From positions 34,133 to 98,132 of the forward strand of contig CAIRBT010000152.1 of assembly GCA_903876875.1 (NCBI GenBank): a DNA stretch of 64,000 bases. Reading direction: 5' to 3'. Source of the DNA: an uncultured Geobacteraceae bacterium (GTDB taxonomy: Bacteria > Desulfobacterota > Desulfuromonadia > Geobacterales > Pseudopelobacteraceae). Below are positions 59,485 to 64,000 of this stretch, one piece after another. The first letter of the stretch is position 1; each line of letters opens with the position of its first letter. Position numbers and translations under genes: made by a program. Under the pieces are notes generated by a model. That model was given only the letters and a program-made list of their open reading frames with translations. It did no database searches and was not told the DNA's origin.

Positions 59485-60087
59485 CTACTGCACTACGAAA
59501 TCGGTAAAATATACCTTGTTGATTTTACCGGCGGGAATATTCTTGTTAATTGCCCCAAGAATTTCATCCTTCAGCGTACTTTTTCCCTGCACATCCTGCA
59601 CATCCTGAAGGGTCTTTGCACTGAGCAGTATCAGAACCGAATCGCGTATTGATGCCAATTTGCTGTCAAGCTCGGCTTTAACCGCCGGGGTGACCATTTC
59701 CAGCTCCACCTTAACCTTCAGATAACGCAGTTCCTGGCCGTCGTAAATATTAACAATAAACGGATCCAGCGCAAAGATATTGGCTGCCGGTCCTGCCGGA
59801 GCACCAGCAGCTGGAGCTGCACCATGGCCACCACCATGGGCATCGGGAGCCGGAGCGGCGGCCGGTGCGGCACCATGGCCACCGGCTTCGGGAGCAGCGG
59901 CACCCTCGGCATGGGCGGCATCACCCTCTTTTTTTGCGGCTTTCTTGTCGCCCTTGCCCATCATCAGAAACGCCACGGCACCCAGTATCAGCAACAGGGC
60001 TACCGCGCCTCCGATCATAATCATCTTTTTTTTCTTACCGCCACCCTCTGCTTCTACTTCCGTGGCTTCGTGTTCTTCCTTAGCCAT
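59485..60087 (-). CDS. fliL: Flagellar basal body protein FliL with Ala/Gly/His-rich linker
   Basis: Single TM; C-terminal FALDPFIVNIYDGQELRYLKVKVELEM; last residues VYFTDFVVQ. Confidence 0.92.
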   Translation of the reverse strand: MAKEEHEATEVEAEGGGKKKKMIMIGGAVALLLILGAVAFLMMGKGDKKAAKKEGDAAHAEGAAAPEAGGHGAAPAAAPAPDAHGGGHGAAPAAGAPAGPAANIFALDPFIVNIYDGQELRYLKVKVELEMVTPAVKAELDSKLASIRDSVLILLSAKTLQDVQDVQGKSTLKDEILGAINKNIPAGKINKVYFTDFVVQ

Positions 60088-60180
60088 GTAATCCTCCGCG
60101 AATGGATAGTGAATTCAATGGATTAAAACTACCCCTTTATGTAGAACGATTCTACCGTTTTTGCAACCATTTAAACGGGT

Positions 60181-60214
60181 ACGGAGGCATATCCTGCCAC
60201 GAATACGCCTCCGT
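60181..60214. repeat. Intergenic inverted repeat
   Basis: ACGGAGGC-N18-GCCTCCGT. Confidence 0.5.
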
Positions 60215-60240
60215 CCCTACCTACCGATTATTAAACCGCA

Positions 60241-61578
60241 TTACCGTACCAGGTTAAGTACGTCCTGTGTCATCTGGTCAGACGTGGTAATGGTTTTCGA
60301 GTTGGCCGAATAGGCTCGCTGGGTCACGATCATATCAACCATCTGGGCAGCCATATCGACATTACTCTGCTCAAGTGAGTTGGAAGAAATCTTGTTGCTG
60401 GTACCGTTTGCCGAGTTACTGACGGCGGTAAATGCCGCTGACGGCACACCCGCTTTTGAGGTGGACTTGAACAGCGAGCCACCGATTTTTTCCAGGGCAC
60501 TGGAGTCGGCCGGGGTAATCAGTGCCAGGCGTTGTGCTGTCTGGGCATTGGCCGCCGTATTGGGGATGCCGGTGCCGCCGGAAGAGTTGTAAAAGAACGT
60601 ACTCAGTCCGTCCTGCCCCGTATAGGTGATGAGACCGTTATTATCAATTTTTGAAATACTGCCAAAGGCAAGTCCCATCTGCTTGTTGACCGCAGCGTAA
60701 CCGCTTACCTGTGTGGTGGGGTCACCCTGCTCCAGAGCAATGGCGGCTGCCGAGGTACCATCGGGGGTAAATGCCGCAGATGCAGAAGCACTGAGGAATG
60801 CTGAATAAGCAGCAGCAAGTGCAGTGTGTGCATCTTTAGCGGTAGCACCGGTTGGCGAATTTATCAGTGCGGCATTTTTGACAATTGCACCCGTTGTCAG
60901 TGATGCTGGTGTGACAATTGCTCCTGACAGGTCAGTTGAATCAATACCAAGTGCTGTTTGAGCTGCTTGCAACAGATTGTTCGCCGTTGACTGGGCAACG
61001 GTGGGAGAACCGGGGAGCGCCATCCCCTGAATTCGCGTTGCCAGGGTGGCAAGCTCGGCCTGCAGGGCACTCACGGTGTCGGCGATAAGTGTACCGCCTG
61101 CGTAGGTGTTGGCGGCAGAAATAATATTGGTCGTATTATCGCTGAACTGAATCGGATTGCCTTCGGTATCCAAAACCTGATAGCCATCGGCGTTGGTCAG
61201 ATACAGGTTTGAGTCAAGGCGGAATGCACCGGCCTTACTCAGATAGGCCGAACTCTGGTTAACCGGTGCCGAATCGGTTGGTGCTTTCAGGGCAAAGAAG
61301 CTGTTACCGGTAATTGCCAAATCGCTGACAACTTCGGTTGTCTGGAAAGAACTCTGGGTGAACATGTTATCAATTTTCTGGATCTGGGTACCACGGCCGA
61401 TCTGCGATGCGCTGTACGAGTTGGTGATGCCGGTTGCCAGCATGTCCGAAAATTCAATACGACCGCTTTTGAAGCCGATTGTGTTGACGTTGGCGAGATT
61501 GTTGCCGATGACGTTCATACCGTTAGCATTAGCCAAAAGACCAGTTACACCTGTGTACATTGCGGATGTTACGCTCAT
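60241..61578 (-). CDS. flgE: Flagellar hook protein FlgE
   Basis: MSVTSAMYTGVTGLLANANGMNVIGNNLANVNTIGFKSGRIEFSDML; C-terminal SNVDMAAQMVDMIVTQRAYSANSKTITTSDQMTQDVLNLVR. Confidence 0.94.
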   Translation of the reverse strand: MSVTSAMYTGVTGLLANANGMNVIGNNLANVNTIGFKSGRIEFSDMLATGITNSYSASQIGRGTQIQKIDNMFTQSSFQTTEVVSDLAITGNSFFALKAPTDSAPVNQSSAYLSKAGAFRLDSNLYLTNADGYQVLDTEGNPIQFSDNTTNIISAANTYAGGTLIADTVSALQAELATLATRIQGMALPGSPTVAQSTANNLLQAAQTALGIDSTDLSGAIVTPASLTTGAIVKNAALINSPTGATAKDAHTALAAAYSAFLSASASAAFTPDGTSAAAIALEQGDPTTQVSGYAAVNKQMGLAFGSISKIDNNGLITYTGQDGLSTFFYNSSGGTGIPNTAANAQTAQRLALITPADSSALEKIGGSLFKSTSKAGVPSAAFTAVSNSANGTSNKISSNSLEQSNVDMAAQMVDMIVTQRAYSANSKTITTSDQMTQDVLNLVR

Positions 61579-61672
61579 TGTGTTGCCTCCTGTTATAGTG
61601 TGGTGGTGGGGACGCGTCTGTCGGTCGGCATCCCTGGGCTTCCTCACGGAGGGCCAGCCCTTTTTTGTGTTG

Positions 61673-62059
61673 TCAGATAACTACTGCCGAATCAATATTG
61701 GTAAAGATATTTCCCTTCATTTGTGACCGATCCATGGCGGTGACCACGGTGCGGTTTTTGACGCTGACGACCAGGGCTGCATCCCCCATCATCACCAGCG
61801 ATTCCTTACCACCTTTTTGCGCCACACTGGTTACTGCGCCTTCCAGACTGGCGATGTCACTGGCGGAAAAAGAGATGTTACGAGCCTTCAACCTATCCTG
61901 TGCATGCTGTGAAAATCGTACTTCCTGCGTTGGTAACTTCTGGTCGAGCACCCTGGCAAACGGGGAATCCGTTACCTGACCATTTCCCTGCTTCTGCGGT
62001 GATGGTCGCTCGATCCTTTCCGGCCGCAGGGGGTTTGGAAATAAGATCTGATCTACCAT
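61673..62059 (-). CDS. Flagellar operon protein (TIGR02530-like)
   Basis: FSQHAQDRLKARNISFSASDIASLEGAV; between flgD and flgE. Confidence 0.85.
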   Translation of the reverse strand: MVDQILFPNPLRPERIERPSPQKQGNGQVTDSPFARVLDQKLPTQEVRFSQHAQDRLKARNISFSASDIASLEGAVTSVAQKGGKESLVMMGDAALVVSVKNRTVVTAMDRSQMKGNIFTNIDSAVVI

Positions 62060-62068
62060 AGATACTCT

Positions 62069-62734
62069 CTACCCTCCTACGTTGATAATATCTGTCAGAT
62101 TCACGGCTGCCGAACCGATCATTAATATCGGAGTCGAACCGGAATAGGACACGCCGGTAACCGTTCCGGTCGTATAGGTTGTCGCCGGGACTATTCTGCC
62201 CGTTGACGATGTTGCACTTACCGCATAACTGTAGGCACCTGCCGGAAGTTTGTTGCCGCTACTGTCCGTACCATCCCAGGAAAGTGTCTGGTTGCCGGCC
62301 GCCAGGGCTCCGGTGGTTGTTGTGGCAACCGTTTTGCTATTTGCATCGAGAATATCAACCTTAACGGTGCTTGCTGCCGCACCGAGACTGATCTGCATCG
62401 GTGTGGCATTGGTGCCATCAAAGGATATGGCATTGCCGTTTGCCTTGATATTTGCCCCCACAAGACCCACCGCCGACATGGCAGTAGCATTTTGTTGGGC
62501 TGCCAGCACATTGGCCAAATTGGTATTCTGGTTGTACGACTGTTCAACCAGAGTAATACTGGACATCTGGCTCAAAAGTTGGTCCGAACTGGTCGGATTC
62601 AACGGATCCTGATTTTGCAACTGGGCCACAAATAACTTGAGAAAGTCATCCTTGCTGAGCCCCATGGTTGATTTCATATTCGCATCTGCGGCGGCCGTGC
62701 CGGTTGCTGCAGTTACGTTGCTTACCATACTCAT
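62069..62734 (-). CDS. flgD: Flagellar hook assembly protein FlgD
   Basis: LSKDDFLKLFVAQLQNQDPLNPTSSDQLLSQMSSITLVEQ; LSWDGTDSSGNKLPAGAYSYAVSA. Confidence 0.95.
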   Translation of the reverse strand: MSMVSNVTAATGTAAADANMKSTMGLSKDDFLKLFVAQLQNQDPLNPTSSDQLLSQMSSITLVEQSYNQNTNLANVLAAQQNATAMSAVGLVGANIKANGNAISFDGTNATPMQISLGAAASTVKVDILDANSKTVATTTTGALAAGNQTLSWDGTDSSGNKLPAGAYSYAVSATSSTGRIVPATTYTTGTVTGVSYSGSTPILMIGSAAVNLTDIINVGG

Positions 62735-62751
62735 CTGTTCTCACCTCACTT

Positions 62752-64000
62752 TCAATAGTGTATATCCAGCGTTCCATTACCACGTACACGTTGATAGCCA
62801 TTGACTATTGCCGGTGCATCAGCCTCGGCAACCCGGTAGTCACGGGAGGATTTCCAGAACTGTTGTTGCTGTTGCTGCTTGGCCATTTCCCGCCAGGCGT
62901 TCTGGTTGGTGCCCTGATTCCCCGATCCTTTACCGCCTCCCGTACTGACATCAAAGGATGTCATGGTAATATTCTGGCGAGACAGGGACTCTTTCAGTGC
63001 ATCGGTGTGCTGTGTTATGGCATCGCGCACCGTCTGATTCTCGGTTATAATTTCAACCGAAAGTTTCTGACCCTGAAGATTCAGATTCATCTTCAGCTCC
63101 CCCAGATTATCAGGGGATAATGTTAACGAGATGTGCTGAATGCCTTCTTTCAACTCGTGTGGTGTCAGTCGGGTACGAACCTGCTCAACCACTTGTTCGG
63201 CAACGGTTCTGGTCGGCGGCTCCCGAACAGCATCTTCGGTCGTAACCGCTGTCTGCGGTGCTGTTTTGAGAGTTTCACCCATCAGTGCAGTGGCAAAGGT
63301 ATTGTTACCTCCCGCCTGTTTCTCTTCAGGTTGGGAACTCCCGCTATCGGCTGAATCACCCGACTCTGCTGACTTTTCCGCTGACACTGTCACTTTGTTT
63401 GACAGCCCCGTCATTTCTTTGACGCTTGTGCGACCGGTACTCTCCGAAACCACTTCTCCATCCGCTTCAACAGTGGCTTTTTTAGCCGTTCCTCGTACAT
63501 TCTGTACTATTGATGACGCGTAAAGGCGGGCCGCATTTTTTTCTGCCTCACCCCGTGCCGGTTCCGGTAAAACGCCGTTCATGGAGGTATTTTCATTATT
63601 TAAATCATCTTTATGTGCGGTGGCATGTGGCATTCTGCCCGATTCTGTGGACGGAATCCCTTCCACATCACCCACAAGCTGCTCTTTATTGTTTGCATTA
63701 TCTGTGCCAGTTTTAGCAGCGTGTACAGCAGGGGCGGCCACGGGGGCTTGACGTGCTGTTGCCGGTGCTGAAACCGGGGCGGCCTGTGCAACTGCCACAG
63801 CGGCTGGTTCAGGTGACTCAACTGCTGAAACCTGGGGTGCAACAACCGCCTGGGGTACCACCGGTGCCGGGATCGCCTGGGCAACTGCTTCCTCCGGGCT
63901 GGTAAGCGCGGGGGATTCATTGCTGACAGGAGTGGTCGGGGCGACGGCGGCATTTACTTCTGCTGCAACGGCTTGCGCAACAGGAGCAGCAGGGGCGGCC
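62752..64000 (-). CDS. fliK: Flagellar hook-length control protein FliK (N-terminus beyond window)
   Basis: C-terminal LTLSPDNLGELKMNLNLQGQKLSVEIITENQTVRDAI; Ala/Pro/Val-rich frame stays open to 64000. Confidence 0.9.
   Translation of the reverse strand, partial: AAPAAPVAQAVAAEVNAAVAPTTPVSNESPALTSPEEAVAQAIPAPVVPQAVVAPQVSAVESPEPAAVAVAQAAPVSAPATARQAPVAAPAVHAAKTGTDNANNKEQLVGDVEGIPSTESGRMPHATAHKDDLNNENTSMNGVLPEPARGEAEKNAARLYASSIVQNVRGTAKKATVEADGEVVSESTGRTSVKEMTGLSNKVTVSAEKSAESGDSADSGSSQPEEKQAGGNNTFATALMGETLKTAPQTAVTTEDAVREPPTRTVAEQVVEQVRTRLTPHELKEGIQHISLTLSPDNLGELKMNLNLQGQKLSVEIITENQTVRDAITQHTDALKESLSRQNITMTSFDVSTGGGKGSGNQGTNQNAWREMAKQQQQQQFWKSSRDYRVAEADAPAIVNGYQRVRGNGTLDIHY

Noticed and set aside
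1-64000. CRISPR arrays, tRNA, rRNA, transposases or prophage
   Set aside because: Looked for regular spaced repeats, RNA gene signatures and DDE/integrase motifs; none seen.

Overview
A ~64 kb chromosomal window whose gene content and protein style suggest a Geobacter-like Desulfuromonadia bacterium (inference; no rRNA or phylogeny available). No tRNA, rRNA, CRISPR array or IS element was recognised. From left to right: a modA fragment; a decayed ACR3 arsenite-transporter remnant; phoU-pstBACS-phoR with a drastically shortened phoB pseudogene; a fused [FeFe]-hydrogenase-like/sigma-54 activator; a CheR-PAS protein; a secreted cohesin/dockerin-like cluster with two HEXXH metallopeptidase-like proteins (14.6-22.3 kb); an RHH regulator; RNase G, a radical SAM protein, rsmB and rpe; c-di-GMP/chemotaxis-type genes (RR-GGDEF, CheX, PilZ); an M16 peptidase and HIT protein; a MacAB-like exporter; an unannotated 22-aa small gene with its own promoter and terminator; an aorABC-like tungsten aldehyde oxidoreductase operon; housekeeping and regulatory genes; a TolC/RND efflux set around pabBC; and a flagellar operon (flhB to fliK). 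The strongest leads are: (1) the cohesin/dockerin protease cluster, which looks like a cellulosome-style assembly built on peptidases; (2) the hydrogenase-like sigma-54 activator together with a shared TGTGNCA-N4-TGNCACA palindrome at its promoter and upstream of the RHH gene; (3) phoB loss beside an intact phoR-pst system with Pho-box-like sites; (4) an apparent +1 frameshift at the start of flhB; (5) the 22-aa small gene. All calls come from reading the sequence; no database searches or structure predictions were run.
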